NCBI RefSeq assembly: GCF_030944405.1
Contig: NZ_CP132339.1
Span: forward strand, 2,480,001 to 2,544,000
Direction: 5' to 3'
From: Janthinobacterium sp. J1-1
Lineage (GTDB): Bacteria; Pseudomonadota; Gammaproteobacteria; Burkholderiales; Burkholderiaceae_D
Length of the DNA: 64,000 bases
Below, piece after piece: positions 35,177 through 44,220 of the stretch (position 1 is its first letter; each line of letters starts with the position of its first letter). A model generated the notes under the pieces. That model saw nothing but the letters and a program-made list of their open reading frames with translations. It did not search any database and was not told where the DNA came from. The translations under genes were made by a program, and so were the position numbers.

Positions 35177-36700
35177 TTATGGTTCCCTGACGTCTGGCTG
35201 CCGCAGGCCATGTTGCGTGGGCGTATTGGCAGCAGCCGCTATTATCGCCTCTCGGGGCGTGGCGAGCCTGATTTTTATGGTCAGCACCGTACCGCCGCCC
35301 GCCGCGTCGGCCAGCTGCAAGGTGCCGCCAAGCGCACTGGCGCGTTCGCTCATGCCGCGGATGCCGAACGACTGCGGCTTGGCGCGATCCAGCGGGCGCA
35401 TGCCGACGCCGTTGTCGCTGATGCACAGGCGTATATGCTGGCGCTGCTTGTCCAGCCGCACCGCTACCTTGCTGGCGCGCGCATGCTTGGCGATATTGGT
35501 CAGCGCCTCTTGGGCGATGCGAAACAGGGTGGTGGCCTGGTCCAGGCTCAGTTCGATCTCCTTGCGGTTCGAGGCAAACGCGCAGTCGATGCCGGCCTGG
35601 CGGGCGAATTCCCTGACCTGCCAGTCGAGCGCGGCGACTAGCCCCAGGTCCAGCATGGACGGGCGCAGGTCGAGCGAAATGCGGTGCACGGCGTCGATGC
35701 TGCGGTCGACCAGGTCGTCGACATAGCCGGCCTTTTCCTGCAGCAGCGCGTCGCCTGCGGGCAGGCGGCGCGTCAGCATGGCCAGCGCCATCTTGATCGC
35801 CGTCAGGTTGCCGCCCAGGTCGTCGTGCAGTTCGCGCGCCAGGCGCGTGCGTTCCTGCTCCTTGACCTTGTCGATATGCGCCGTCAGTTCGGCCAGGCGC
35901 GCGCGCGACTGGCGCACCTCGATCTGTTCCAGCCGGCTTTCGGTAATATTCGTCATGATGCCTTCCCATTGCACCGTGCCGTGTTCCAGTGCGCGCGGGG
36001 TCGAACGCAGGTTGATCCATTTGACGTCTTTCCAGGCATCGACCCAGATTCGGCCTTCCCAGTTCCAGCTCCACAGCGCCTGCTTCGACGCCTGCATCGA
36101 GTCGCGGTAGGAGGCGCGGTCCTCCGGCAGGATCAGCTGGTAGAACAGTTCCGGCTGCGCATGCAGCTGCGTTGGTGCCAGGCCCAGCAAGGCCTGACAG
36201 CCATCGCTCAGGTAGGGAAAGCCGGCGCGCCCGTCGGCGGTCACGCTGAACTGGTACACCAGGCCCGGCGTATTGGAGACGATGGCGTTGAAGCGCGACT
36301 GCACCTGCGCCAGGGCGGCGGCGGTCTCCTGCGGCGTGCGCAGGTCCTCGCCCAGCGCCAGGATCAGCGTGCGTCCCTGGTGTTCGGCGCGCGTCAGGCG
36401 CAGGCGCACGGCGTGGATGGCCGTATCGCGGCGTTGCAGCCGCGCCTGCACGATGGCGCAAGCGCCGATGCCCTCGTCCAGCGCAGGCTGGCCGGCCGGC
36501 CATTGCGGTGCCAGCTGGGGCAAGCTCATCGCTTGCAGCTCGGCCAGGGTGTACTGCAGATGGCCGCAGGCGGCGCGATTCGCGTCGAGCACTTGCCAGT
36601 TGGCCGCGTCGAACAGATAGGCGTCGCTGGCGGCGGCCTGCAGGGCGGGCGCAAGGTGGGGCATGTGGGAGGTGTCGGGCATGGTGGTGGATTTTTTCAT
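35177..36700 (-). CDS. Sensor histidine kinase (NarX/HisKA_3 type) with PAS domain
   Basis: A 507-aa kinase with no clear transmembrane segment. Residues about 15-120 look like a degenerate PAS, and about 133-262 are a better PAS/PAC (IVSNTPGLVYQFSVTADGRAGFPYLSDG). The HisKA_3 dimerisation helix follows (ERTRLARELHDDLGGNLTAIKM, phospho-acceptor H292). The ATPase domain has EALTNIAKHA (N box, about 398-407), CISDNGVGM (G1) and FGIRGMSERASALGG (G2). The ATG at 36700 is 5 bases after the upstream stop. An ATG at 36682 is an alternative. It pairs with the NarL-type regulator downstream. The signal is unknown. Confidence 0.92.
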   Translation of the reverse strand: MKKSTTMPDTSHMPHLAPALQAAASDAYLFDAANWQVLDANRAACGHLQYTLAELQAMSLPQLAPQWPAGQPALDEGIGACAIVQARLQRRDTAIHAVRLRLTRAEHQGRTLILALGEDLRTPQETAAALAQVQSRFNAIVSNTPGLVYQFSVTADGRAGFPYLSDGCQALLGLAPTQLHAQPELFYQLILPEDRASYRDSMQASKQALWSWNWEGRIWVDAWKDVKWINLRSTPRALEHGTVQWEGIMTNITESRLEQIEVRQSRARLAELTAHIDKVKEQERTRLARELHDDLGGNLTAIKMALAMLTRRLPAGDALLQEKAGYVDDLVDRSIDAVHRISLDLRPSMLDLGLVAALDWQVREFARQAGIDCAFASNRKEIELSLDQATTLFRIAQEALTNIAKHARASKVAVRLDKQRQHIRLCISDNGVGMRPLDRAKPQSFGIRGMSERASALGGTLQLADAAGGGTVLTIKIRLATPREAIIAAAANTPTQHGLRQPDVREP

Positions 36701-36704
36701 GGAC

Positions 36705-37298
36705 TCAGCGGCGCGCGCGCCAGAACGCGGCGAAACGGCGCAGCACGCGGGCCGGGCGTGAATTGTGGCGGCCGCGCTTGCCGGCGCCCATGCGCAGCCG
36801 GCGCCACCAGGCGCGGCGCGCGCGGCCCAGCGAATTCGACAGGCGGCTGACGCGGCGCCAGGCGCGCGTCGCTTGCAGGCGGGCGATCCAGCGGTCCTTG
36901 ATCTCCATGAAACGGCCATGCCAGCGGGCAAACCACGGCAGGCTCAACAGGGTGGGGCGCGTCAGGGTGTACAGGCGCGCCACCGCCGCCGCGCCGCCCA
37001 GCTTGGCCGCGACGATCACGCCGATGCCGGAAAAGGCATGGCCGCGCGCAATCGCCAGCAGGGCCAGCAGCTTGACGGGAAACAGCAGCACCGCGGGCAG
37101 CACGAATACCGCCAGCGCCCAGTACGGCGGCAGGCGCTGTATCCGCGCTTCGAGCGCATGCAGCGGCGGAAACCGCGCCACCACCTGTATCGCGCGCGCA
37201 CCGGTGGCCCACAGCCATTCCTCGATCAGCAGGAAAATGGCGGCCAGGTAGACCAGCGGCGCGAACAGCCAGCGCCTGAAACGGTAGTGTTTTCTCAT
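36705..37298 (-). CDS. Small membrane protein of unknown function
   Basis: A 197-aa protein not recognised as a named family, though similar hydrophobic proteins occur beside regulators in betaproteobacteria. Three hydrophobic segments are visible (LFAPLVYLAAIFLLIEEWLW, WALAVFVLPAVLLFPVKLLALLA, and GVIVAAKLGGAAAVARLYTL). A very Arg-rich C-terminal tail (RRAWWRRLRMGAGKRGRHN) suggests a cytoplasmic end. The long upstream frame is antisense to greB, so the ATG at 37298 is chosen. The sensor kinase starts 5 bases after its stop, so it is in the same operon and may feed a membrane signal to the kinase. Confidence 0.7.
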   Translation of the reverse strand: MRKHYRFRRWLFAPLVYLAAIFLLIEEWLWATGARAIQVVARFPPLHALEARIQRLPPYWALAVFVLPAVLLFPVKLLALLAIARGHAFSGIGVIVAAKLGGAAAVARLYTLTRPTLLSLPWFARWHGRFMEIKDRWIARLQATRAWRRVSRLSNSLGRARRAWWRRLRMGAGKRGRHNSRPARVLRRFAAFWRARR

Positions 37299-37331
37299 CC
37301 GGCTCCAAACATAGTCTCCCGATGATACGTC

Positions 37332-37360
37332 AAAAAAGCCCGCGCACACGGGGTGCGGGC
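37332..37360 (-). terminator. Intrinsic terminator between greB antisense strand and the kinase operon
   Basis: On the - strand GCCCGCAC pairs with GTGCGCGGGC across a short loop (one base bulged) and is followed by six T residues. The nearest - strand transcript that could reach it is the spoT operon, reading through antisense to greB. Confidence 0.65.
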
Positions 37361-37385
37361 CTGCTGGCGGGGCTACAATAGGCAG

Positions 37386-37952
37386 ATGAATAAAGCATTT
37401 GTAAAAGAGTCCGACAACGACGACGATGAAGAAGCCGCCGCGCTGGCGCTGGCGATTCCCGCCGGCGCCAAGAATTACATCACGCCGGCCGGCTACCAGC
37501 GCATCCGCAGCGAGCTGCTGCAACTGATCGACGTCGACCGCCCGGAAGTGGTGCGCATCGTACACTGGGCGGCCTCGAACGGCGACCGCTCGGAAAACGG
37601 CGATTATATCTACGGCAAGCGCCGCCTGCGCGAAATCGACCGCCGCATCCGCTTTCTCACCAAGCGCATGGACCTGGCCGCCATCGTCGACCCCAGTGTG
37701 CACCATGGCAACGACCAGGTCTTCTTCGGCGCCACCGTCACCTATCTCACCAGCGACGGCGAAAGCCACACTATCACCATCGTCGGCATCGATGAATTCG
37801 ACCCGCTGAACGGCAAGATCAGCTGGATCTCGCCGATGGCGCGCGCGATCACCAAGGCGAGGGAAGGCGACGTGATCGTGCTGAATACGCCGCTGGGGGC
37901 GCAGGAGCTGGAGTTGCTGGAGGTGACGTATCCGGCGCCGGGGGAGGGGTAG
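37386..37952 (+). CDS. greB: Transcription elongation factor GreB
   Basis: GreB (188 aa) rescues backtracked RNA polymerase by stimulating transcript cleavage. The N-terminal coiled coil carries the acidic tip in NGDRSENGDYIYGKRRLREIDRRIRFL, where the GDRSENGDY motif supplies the two catalytic acids. The C-terminal FKBP-like domain ends LLEVTYPAP. A 25-aa acidic N-terminal extension (ESDNDDDEEAA) is common in betaproteobacterial GreB. The start at 37386 is preferred to 37353, which would run over the upstream terminator. It is convergent with spoT. Confidence 0.93.
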   Translation: MNKAFVKESDNDDDEEAAALALAIPAGAKNYITPAGYQRIRSELLQLIDVDRPEVVRIVHWAASNGDRSENGDYIYGKRRLREIDRRIRFLTKRMDLAAIVDPSVHHGNDQVFFGATVTYLTSDGESHTITIVGIDEFDPLNGKISWISPMARAITKAREGDVIVLNTPLGAQELELLEVTYPAPGEG

Positions 37953-38180
37953 TATTGAAAGGCGCAAGGCCTAAAAGCCTGAAAATGGCGGGCCGGAAAC
38001 GCGCGCCCGAGAAAATGCCGATGGCGGCGTTGCAGCTCCTCGCCGTACATGCGTACTGTCTTCGTCGCTGCGCCTTGCCCTCGACATTTTTCAGGCCCGC
38101 TTGGCCCGGGGTGCCTGTGCGGGCGACTGGGGTTTAATCCTTTTTGGCGGTATGCCTGTTGCGCAGGGGTGCCAACTTAA

Positions 38181-38194
38181 CCGTTCATGAACGG
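38181..38194. repeat. Perfect 14-bp palindrome between greB and spoT
   Basis: CCGTTCATGAACGG is a perfect palindrome in the 267-base gap between two convergent genes. No T tract follows, so it is not a standard terminator. Its role is unknown. The rest of the gap (37953-38219) holds no gene I can support. Confidence 0.4.
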
Positions 38195-38219
38195 CGGCTC
38201 CCAGTCCTTGCCCTTGGGG

Positions 38220-40478
38220 TTAATTCCGTTCGCGCAGGATGCGGTTCACGCCGGCGACCCTGCGTACATTGCGCAGCAGGGCGGCCAGGTGGACGCGGTC
38301 CTTGACCTGCACGGTAAAGCGCAACTGGTCGAGCACGTTGTCCTTGTCTTCGTCCATGCCGACATAGATGATGTTGGCGTCCGATTCGCCGATCTCGGCG
38401 GCCACGCGCGCCAGGATGCCGCGCTCGCTGTTGATCAGCACCTTGATGCGGCAGTCGAAGCGGCGGTTCAGCTCGGTTCCCCAGCGCACGGCGATCCAGC
38501 GGTCCGGTTCCTTGACGCGCTGGCGCTTGGCCTGGGTGCAGTCGCTGGTGTGCACCAGCAGCCCCTGGTCGCGGCGCAGCTGGCCGATGATCTGGTCGCC
38601 CGGAATCGGCAGACAGCACGGCGCCAGTTGCACCGACACGCCTTCGCTGCCACAGATGGTGACAGGGTCGAGCTCGCTACCGCTGTTGTGTTCGACCGGC
38701 ATGCTGGCCGCTTCGCCACCGATCAAACCAAAGATATGGCGTGCCACCAGGGTGGCCATGCGCTTGCCGATGCCGATGTCGGCATACAGCTCGTCGAGCG
38801 AATTGGCGCTCGATTCGTTGAGCAGGCGTTCGACCAGCGGCGCCGGCAGGTCGGCGTCGATATTCAGCGTCAGCAAGGCCTGCGACATCAGTTGCTGGCC
38901 GAGCGAAATCGACTCGGGCAGGTTGATGGTGCGCAGGTGGTGGCGGATTGCCGAGCGGGCCTTGCCGGTACGCACGAACGACAGCCAGGTGGGGCTGGGG
39001 CGCGAGGCGGAATCGGTGATGATCTCGATGATGTCGCCATTGTGCAGCTCGGTGCGCAGCGGTGCCGTTTCGTTGTTGATCTTCACGGCCACGGTCTGGT
39101 CGCCGATGCCGGTGTGGATCGAATAGGCGAAGTCGATGGCGGTGGCGCCGCGCGGCAGGGCGATGATCTTCGACTTCGGCGTAAACACATACACCGAATC
39201 GGGGAACAGGTCGACCTTGACGTGTTCCAGGAACTCGGCCGAATCGCCCGTCTGCTGCTGGATGTCGAGCAAGGACTGCAGCCACGCATGGGTGCGCTGC
39301 TGCAGGTCGGACGGGTTCGATTCGCCGCTCTTGTACAGCCAGTGCGCCGCCACGCCGGACTCGGCCGTACGGTGCATTTCCTGGGTGCGGATCTGGAATT
39401 CCACCGGCGTGCCGTAGGGGCCGATGACGGTGGTGTGCAGCGACTGGTAGCCGTTCAGCTTGCGGATCGCGATATAGTCCTTGAACTTGCCCGGCATCGG
39501 CTTGTACAGGCTGTGCAGGGTGCCCAGGGTGACATAGCAGTCGGCAAAGCTGTTGACCACCACGCGGAAGCCATACACATCGAGCACCTGCGAGAACGAC
39601 AGATGCTTGCTGCGCATCTTTTTATAGATGTCGTGCAGCGATTTTTCGCGGCCCGTCACTTCGGAGTCGATCTCGGCCATGGAGAGCGTGCTTTTCACCG
39701 CTTCCATGATCTTGTTGACCACTTCGCGCCGGTTGCCGCGCGCCGCCTTGACGGCTTTCGCCAGGGTGCGGTAGCGCATCGGGTGCAGATGCGAGAACGA
39801 CAGGTCCTGCAGTTCGCGGAAGATATTGTTCAGGCCGAGGCGGTGCGCGATCGGCACATACACTTCCATGGTTTCGCTGGCGATCCGGGCCTTCTTGGCC
39901 GCCGTCATGAAATCCAGGGTGCGCATATTGTGCAGGCGGTCGGCCAGCTTGATCAGGATGACGCGCACGTCGGACGCCATCGCCAGCAGCATCTTGCGGA
40001 AGTTTTCCGCCTGCGCTTCGATCTGGCTCTGGAATTCGATTTTTTCCAGCTTCGACAGGCCGTCGACCAGGTGCGCGACGGGGGCGCCGAAGCGCTCGAT
40101 CAGTTCGTCTTTCTTGACGTCCTGGTCTTCCATCACGTCATGCAGCAGGGCGGCCATGATGGCTTGCGCGTCGAGCTTCCAGTCGGCGCAGATTTCGGCC
40201 ACGGCGATCGGGTGCGAGATATATGGCTCGCCCGAGCGGCGCATCTGGCCCAGGTGCATTTCGTCGGAGAAGCGGTAGGCTTCCTTGACTTTTTTCAGGT
40301 CGGCGGGGGAAAGATATTCAGCCAGCTTGTCGGCCAGGTGGCTGACCGAGGCCACGCCAGGTACCGGCGGGGGAGGCGTGGCAGTGCCTGGCGCATGCGC
40401 GCCCTGCGCTTTTGCCGCCTGGCGCGGGGCCAGGGGCGGCGGTGCTGCTGAAGTCGTGTCGGCTGGGGTCAGACTCAT
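38220..40478 (-). CDS. spoT: Bifunctional (p)ppGpp synthetase/hydrolase SpoT
   Basis: A 752-aa long RSH protein. The N-terminal HD hydrolase domain is intact (LLHDVMEDQD, HD at 113-114). The synthetase domain follows (YGFRVVVNSFADCYV, then NGYQSLHTTVIGPYGTPVEFQIRT), then TGS (DLFPDSVYVFTPKSKIIALPRGATAIDFAYSIH), a helical/zinc-finger-like region, and a C-terminal ACT domain. The intact HD motif identifies SpoT rather than RelA. It is the last gene of yicC-gmk-rpoZ-spoT, the order seen in many proteobacteria. No clear terminator follows the stop. Confidence 0.95.
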   Translation of the reverse strand: MSLTPADTTSAAPPPLAPRQAAKAQGAHAPGTATPPPPVPGVASVSHLADKLAEYLSPADLKKVKEAYRFSDEMHLGQMRRSGEPYISHPIAVAEICADWKLDAQAIMAALLHDVMEDQDVKKDELIERFGAPVAHLVDGLSKLEKIEFQSQIEAQAENFRKMLLAMASDVRVILIKLADRLHNMRTLDFMTAAKKARIASETMEVYVPIAHRLGLNNIFRELQDLSFSHLHPMRYRTLAKAVKAARGNRREVVNKIMEAVKSTLSMAEIDSEVTGREKSLHDIYKKMRSKHLSFSQVLDVYGFRVVVNSFADCYVTLGTLHSLYKPMPGKFKDYIAIRKLNGYQSLHTTVIGPYGTPVEFQIRTQEMHRTAESGVAAHWLYKSGESNPSDLQQRTHAWLQSLLDIQQQTGDSAEFLEHVKVDLFPDSVYVFTPKSKIIALPRGATAIDFAYSIHTGIGDQTVAVKINNETAPLRTELHNGDIIEIITDSASRPSPTWLSFVRTGKARSAIRHHLRTINLPESISLGQQLMSQALLTLNIDADLPAPLVERLLNESSANSLDELYADIGIGKRMATLVARHIFGLIGGEAASMPVEHNSGSELDPVTICGSEGVSVQLAPCCLPIPGDQIIGQLRRDQGLLVHTSDCTQAKRQRVKEPDRWIAVRWGTELNRRFDCRIKVLINSERGILARVAAEIGESDANIIYVGMDEDKDNVLDQLRFTVQVKDRVHLAALLRNVRRVAGVNRILRERN

Positions 40479-40559
40479 AAAACGTCGCGTTACTTCGCAG
40501 TGTGAATAAAGGGTAAAGTAGAACCAGGGATCAGCACTGTTCCGGCACGCGGGCTCCTG

Positions 40560-40763
40560 TTACATCGGAACCTTTTTCAGCATCTCGATGCCGACTTTGC
40601 CGGCAGCGATTTCGCGCAGTGCAACCACGGTAGGCTTGTCCTTGGCTTCGACTTTAGGCGTGTGGCCTTGCAGCAACTGACGTGCGCGGTAGGTTGCTGC
40701 CAGGGTCAGCTGGAAACGGTTAGGGATCTGCTTCAAGCAATCTTCAATGGTGATACGGGCCAT
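40560..40763 (-). CDS. rpoZ: RNA polymerase omega subunit
   Basis: RpoZ (67 aa) has the standard betaproteobacterial length and sequence ([19 protein letters not shown], then [14 protein letters not shown]). Omega helps assemble beta-prime into RNA polymerase and contributes to one of the ppGpp binding sites, which fits its place just before spoT. The ribosome site AGGAG is close to the ATG. Confidence 0.96.
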   Translation of the reverse strand: MARITIEDCLKQIPNRFQLTLAATYRARQLLQGHTPKVEAKDKPTVVALREIAAGKVGIEMLKKVPM

Positions 40764-40850
40764 GGTAACTCCTAATATATAGTATTGGTGCGATTAACGA
40801 TGCTTTGGTGCGCTGGTGCGTGGCACTGTGCGAGCTGTCGTGCAGGGCGG

Positions 40851-41489
40851 TTATTCCGCGTGCAGACCCAGTTGGGCGAAAAGCGAGGCGTTGCGGGCCG
40901 CTTGTTGCGCAAACCGGCAACGGGCCGCTCTCACGATCGCGCTCAGTTCGGACAAAGCGACCGTAAACTCTTCATTGATAATAACATATTCGAACTCTGG
41001 CGCGTGGGCGATTTCGCCGCCGGCCGCCAGCAGGCGCCGCGTGATCACGTGCGGCTCGTCCTGGCCGCGCTTGTTCAAGCGCTCTTCGAGCGCATCGATC
41101 GACGGCGGCAGGATGAAAATGCCGGCCGCGCGCGGAAACTGTTTACGCACCTGGCGCGCGCCCTGCCAGTCGATTTCCAGCAAGATATCGGTGCCGGCCA
41201 CCATCTGCTGCTCGACCATGATGCGCGAGGTGCCATAGTAATTGCCGTGCACTTCGGCCCATTCCAGGAACTCGCCCTTGTCGGCGCGCGCGATAAAGTC
41301 TTCCGCGCTGGTGAAATAGTATTCACGGCCGTGCTCTTCGCCCGGGCGCGGCGCGCGCGTGGTGGTCGAGATCGACAGCTTGATGGCCGGTTCCTGCGCC
41401 AGCAGCGCGTTGACCAGGGTCGATTTGCCGGCGCCCGATGGCGCGGCGACCACGAACAGGCTGCCGGAGAAGGCGGTAGGGTGACTCAT
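40851..41489 (-). CDS. gmk: Guanylate kinase
   Basis: Gmk (212 aa) phosphorylates GMP to GDP. The P-loop APSGAGKST is at residues 16-24. The GMP-binding region follows ([21 protein letters not shown]), then [16 protein letters not shown] and [13 protein letters not shown]. All are canonical. It is followed by rpoZ after 87 bases and then spoT. The link between guanine nucleotide supply and the stringent response in one operon is conserved. Confidence 0.96.
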   Translation of the reverse strand: MSHPTAFSGSLFVVAAPSGAGKSTLVNALLAQEPAIKLSISTTTRAPRPGEEHGREYYFTSAEDFIARADKGEFLEWAEVHGNYYGTSRIMVEQQMVAGTDILLEIDWQGARQVRKQFPRAAGIFILPPSIDALEERLNKRGQDEPHVITRRLLAAGGEIAHAPEFEYVIINEEFTVALSELSAIVRAARCRFAQQAARNASLFAQLGLHAE

Positions 41490-41605
41490 GCGTATTTTTC
41501 CATGGCGTGTGAGGGTGGCGCCGTGCTTGCGCGGGCGGCGCCCAATCCGCTATTTTACCAAGAGGCAAGGCGCCCGGCCAGTGCCATGGCGCACATGGCC
41601 GTCCG

Positions 41606-42511
41606 CTATTCCAGGTTCTGCACCTGTTCGCGCATCTGCTCGATCAGCAGTTTCAGGTCCATCGAGGCGTCGGCCAGTTCCTTGACGGAGGCCTTGGCGC
41701 CCAGGGTGTTCGCTTCGCGGTTCAGTTCCTGCATCATGAAGTCCAGGCGCTTGCCGACCTGGCCGCCCTTGGCCAGGATATGGCGCGTTTCGCCCAGGTG
41801 GGCCGACAGGCGTGCCAGCTCTTCCGAGACGTCGATGCGGATGCCGTACAGGATCACTTCCTGGCGGATGCGTTCCATCGCATCCTGGCGCGACAGGGCC
41901 GAATTCGAGCCCTGGCTGGCCAGGCCCAGCGCGTCCTGCATGCGCTCGATGGCTTTTTGCTGGAAGGCGGCGACCACTTGCGGGATCAAAGGCGTGATGC
42001 GCTTGACGATGGCTTCCATCGCCTCGATGCGCGCGATCAGCACCGCCTCCAGCGCCGCGCCTTCGCGCTTGCGGCTGTCGACAAAGGCGGCAATCGTGCG
42101 TTTGGTCAGGGCGCCGACGTCGGCCTGCAGGGATTCCTGGCCCACTTGCGCTTCTTCGATGACGCCAGGCCAGCGCAGCAGTTCAGCCACCGACATGACG
42201 GGCGCCGACACGAAATGCTGGCCCACTTCCGACTGCAGGCGCGCCAGTTCGGCCAGCAGGGGCAGGTTCAGCGCCTGCGTGCCGGCGGTGGCGGCCTTGC
42301 GGCCAAAGCTCAGGCGTACCTCGACCTTGCCGCGCGTGATGGCCGACATGACGGCGGCGCGCAGGTCCGGTTCGAGCGTGCGCAAATCATCGTTGATGCG
42401 GAATTGCAGGTCGAGAAAGCGTGAATTGACGCTCTTGATTTCAATTGTCAGTGTGCCTGCAGCCCCTTCGCTGGTGGCAACCGCGTAGCCTGTCATGCTT
42501 GAAATGCTCAA
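41606..42511 (-). CDS. yicC: YicC family endoribonuclease/adaptor
   Basis: YicC (301 aa from the TTG at 42511) belongs to the YicC/YloC family. The E. coli member is an endoribonuclease that helps degrade RyhB. The N-terminus SMTGYAVATSEG and the C-terminal EANTLGAKASVKELADASMDLKLLIEQMREQVQNLE are diagnostic. A TTG at 42511 gives the usual short leader before SMTGY and has GGGGA upstream. The ATG at 42496 or a longer start at 42544 are alternatives. It heads the gmk-rpoZ-spoT operon, with 116 bases to gmk. Confidence 0.92.
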   Translation of the reverse strand: MSISSMTGYAVATSEGAAGTLTIEIKSVNSRFLDLQFRINDDLRTLEPDLRAAVMSAITRGKVEVRLSFGRKAATAGTQALNLPLLAELARLQSEVGQHFVSAPVMSVAELLRWPGVIEEAQVGQESLQADVGALTKRTIAAFVDSRKREGAALEAVLIARIEAMEAIVKRITPLIPQVVAAFQQKAIERMQDALGLASQGSNSALSRQDAMERIRQEVILYGIRIDVSEELARLSAHLGETRHILAKGGQVGKRLDFMMQELNREANTLGAKASVKELADASMDLKLLIEQMREQVQNLE

Positions 42512-42822
42512 AGGATTCCCCGATTTGGTCTTGTATACAGTCACTTATACACTTAATCAGCCAGCGCAGGCAAGACCGCCCGCGCCCTGAAAACAGGGCC
42601 GCCGTCATGTGGCGGCCTGTTTTTTGCGCATGAAATGGCGCATGCTGCTGAATAGTGTGCGTTTTACGGCATTGTAAAGAAAATTGTGTAGGGCGGGGCA
42701 GGATTGTAGGGATCGTGTGCGTGTTGTTTTTTCACTGGTCCGGCCATGCCGCCATGGCCGGCTGGCCGGCCGGCGCGCGGTGTTAAAATCGCTGCCGCAT
42801 TCCAACCTTACAGGATACCCAC
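42512..42822. other. Divergent yicC / rph control region with an orphan + strand terminator
   Basis: 311 bases between two divergent genes. A strong + strand hairpin with T tract lies at 42592-42625 and has no annotated gene upstream on that strand. Several TATACA/TATAC -10-like elements occur at about 42530-42552. No coding sequence is supported. Confidence 0.6.
42592..42625 (+). terminator. Orphan intrinsic terminator upstream of rph
   Basis: AACAGGGCCGCC pairs with GGCGGCCTGTT (one bulged G, 7-base loop), followed by TTTTTT. It points in the rph direction about 200 bases before rph. The reverse strand has only a four-T tract after the hairpin. Confidence 0.7.
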
Positions 42823-43551
42823 ATGACATTTGACACCCGCCCGAGCGGCCGCGCCGTCGACGCGCTGCGCGCCATCCGCATCACCCGCCAGTACACCAAG
42901 CATGCCGAAGGCTCGGTGCTGATCGAGTGCGGAGACACCAAGGTCATCTGCACCGCCAGCATCGAAGACAAGGTGCCCGGTTTCCTGAAAGGCAAGGGGC
43001 AAGGCTGGCTGACGGCCGAGTACGGCATGCTGCCCCGTTCGACGCACACGCGCATGGACCGCGAGGCGGCGCGCGGCAAGCAGTCGGGCCGCACCCAGGA
43101 AATCCAGCGCCTGATCGGCCGCTCGCTGCGCGCCGCATTCGATTTGCAGGCTTTCGGCGAGCGTACCTTGCATCTCGATTGCGACGTGATCCAGGCCGAC
43201 GGCGGCACGCGCACGGCCTCGATCACGGGCGCCATGGTGGCGGCCTACGATGCGTTTGCACAGCTGCAGGCACGCGGCGCGATTACGGCCATTCCCGTGA
43301 AAAGCTTTGTCGCCGCCATCTCGGTCGGCGTCTACCAGGGCATGCCGGTGCTGGACCTCGATTACGTCGAAGACTCCAACTGCGATACCGACATGAACGT
43401 GGTGATGACGGAAGCGGGCCACTTCATCGAAGTGCAGGGCACGGCCGAAGGCGCGGCGTTCGACCGCGCCGGCATGAACCGTTTGCTGGACCTGGCGCAG
43501 GGCGGCATTGCCGACCTGGTCAGGCTGCAAAAGCAGGCGCTGGGGCTGTAA
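42823..43551 (+). CDS. rph: Ribonuclease PH
   Basis: RNase PH (242 aa) is a phosphorolytic 3' exoribonuclease trimming tRNA precursors. Family motifs are complete: [28 protein letters not shown] at the start, [20 protein letters not shown] with the conserved arginines, RSLRAAFDL, and [19 protein letters not shown]. The length matches active RNase PH and there is no frameshift of the kind known in E. coli K-12 rph. It begins the rph-rdgB-hemW run. Confidence 0.96.
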   Translation: MTFDTRPSGRAVDALRAIRITRQYTKHAEGSVLIECGDTKVICTASIEDKVPGFLKGKGQGWLTAEYGMLPRSTHTRMDREAARGKQSGRTQEIQRLIGRSLRAAFDLQAFGERTLHLDCDVIQADGGTRTASITGAMVAAYDAFAQLQARGAITAIPVKSFVAAISVGVYQGMPVLDLDYVEDSNCDTDMNVVMTEAGHFIEVQGTAEGAAFDRAGMNRLLDLAQGGIADLVRLQKQALGL

Positions 43552-43635
43552 GCTTGTGCTTGCCGGCGAGGTGAGGGCGGCGCAAACGGTTTACAATGTC
43601 GGCACTTAACACGGACCACCGCACGGACCACTGAC

Positions 43636-44220
43636 ATGACCCAACGCCTCATCCTCGCCTCCAATAACGCCGGCAAGCTCAAGGAATTCAATGAGCTGCT
43701 CTCGACCATCGGCTTTGCCGTGCACGCCCAGGGCGAATACGACGTCCCCGAAGCCGACGAGCCGTTTCACACCTTCGTCGAAAATGCGCTGCAAAAGGCC
43801 CGCCATGCGGCGCGCCTGACGGGCTTGCCCGCGCTGGCCGACGACTCCGGCGTGTGCGTCAATGCGCTGGGCGGCGCACCGGGTGTCTATTCCGCGCGCT
43901 ATGCGGGCGAGCCGAAATCCGACGCGGCCAACAGCGCCAGACTGATCGCCGACCTCGAGCCGCACGCCGACAAATCGGCTTATTATTACTGCGTTCTCGT
44001 GTATGTGCGCCATGCCGACGACCCGCAGCCGGTGATCGCCGACGCGCGCTGGCACGGCGAGATGATCGCTACGCCACGCGGTGCGGGCGGTTTCGGCTAC
44101 GATCCGCATTTTTATATCCCTGCCTTGGGCAAATGCGCGGCCGAGCTGACGGCCGACGAAAAGAACGCGCTGTCGCACCGCGGCCAGGCGCTGCGCGTGC
44201 TGGTGGATAAACTGCGATGA
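43636..44220 (+). CDS. rdgB: RdgB/HAM1 family non-canonical purine NTP pyrophosphatase
   Basis: A 194-aa nucleotide-pool sanitiser that hydrolyses dITP, XTP and related NTPs. The N-terminal LILASNNAGKLKEFNELL and the motifs ALADDSGVCVNALGGAPGVYSARYAG and GGFGYDPHF are canonical. ENGAGKLKEF-type lysine and the DDSG aspartate are in place. It follows rph by 84 bases, and its stop overlaps the hemW start (ATGA). Confidence 0.95.
   Translation: MTQRLILASNNAGKLKEFNELLSTIGFAVHAQGEYDVPEADEPFHTFVENALQKARHAARLTGLPALADDSGVCVNALGGAPGVYSARYAGEPKSDAANSARLIADLEPHADKSAYYYCVLVYVRHADDPQPVIADARWHGEMIATPRGAGGFGYDPHFYIPALGKCAAELTADEKNALSHRGQALRVLVDKLR

Noticed and set aside
42823..43551. Frameshifted or truncated rph as in E. 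coli K-12
   Set aside because: The frame is intact to the normal C-terminus.
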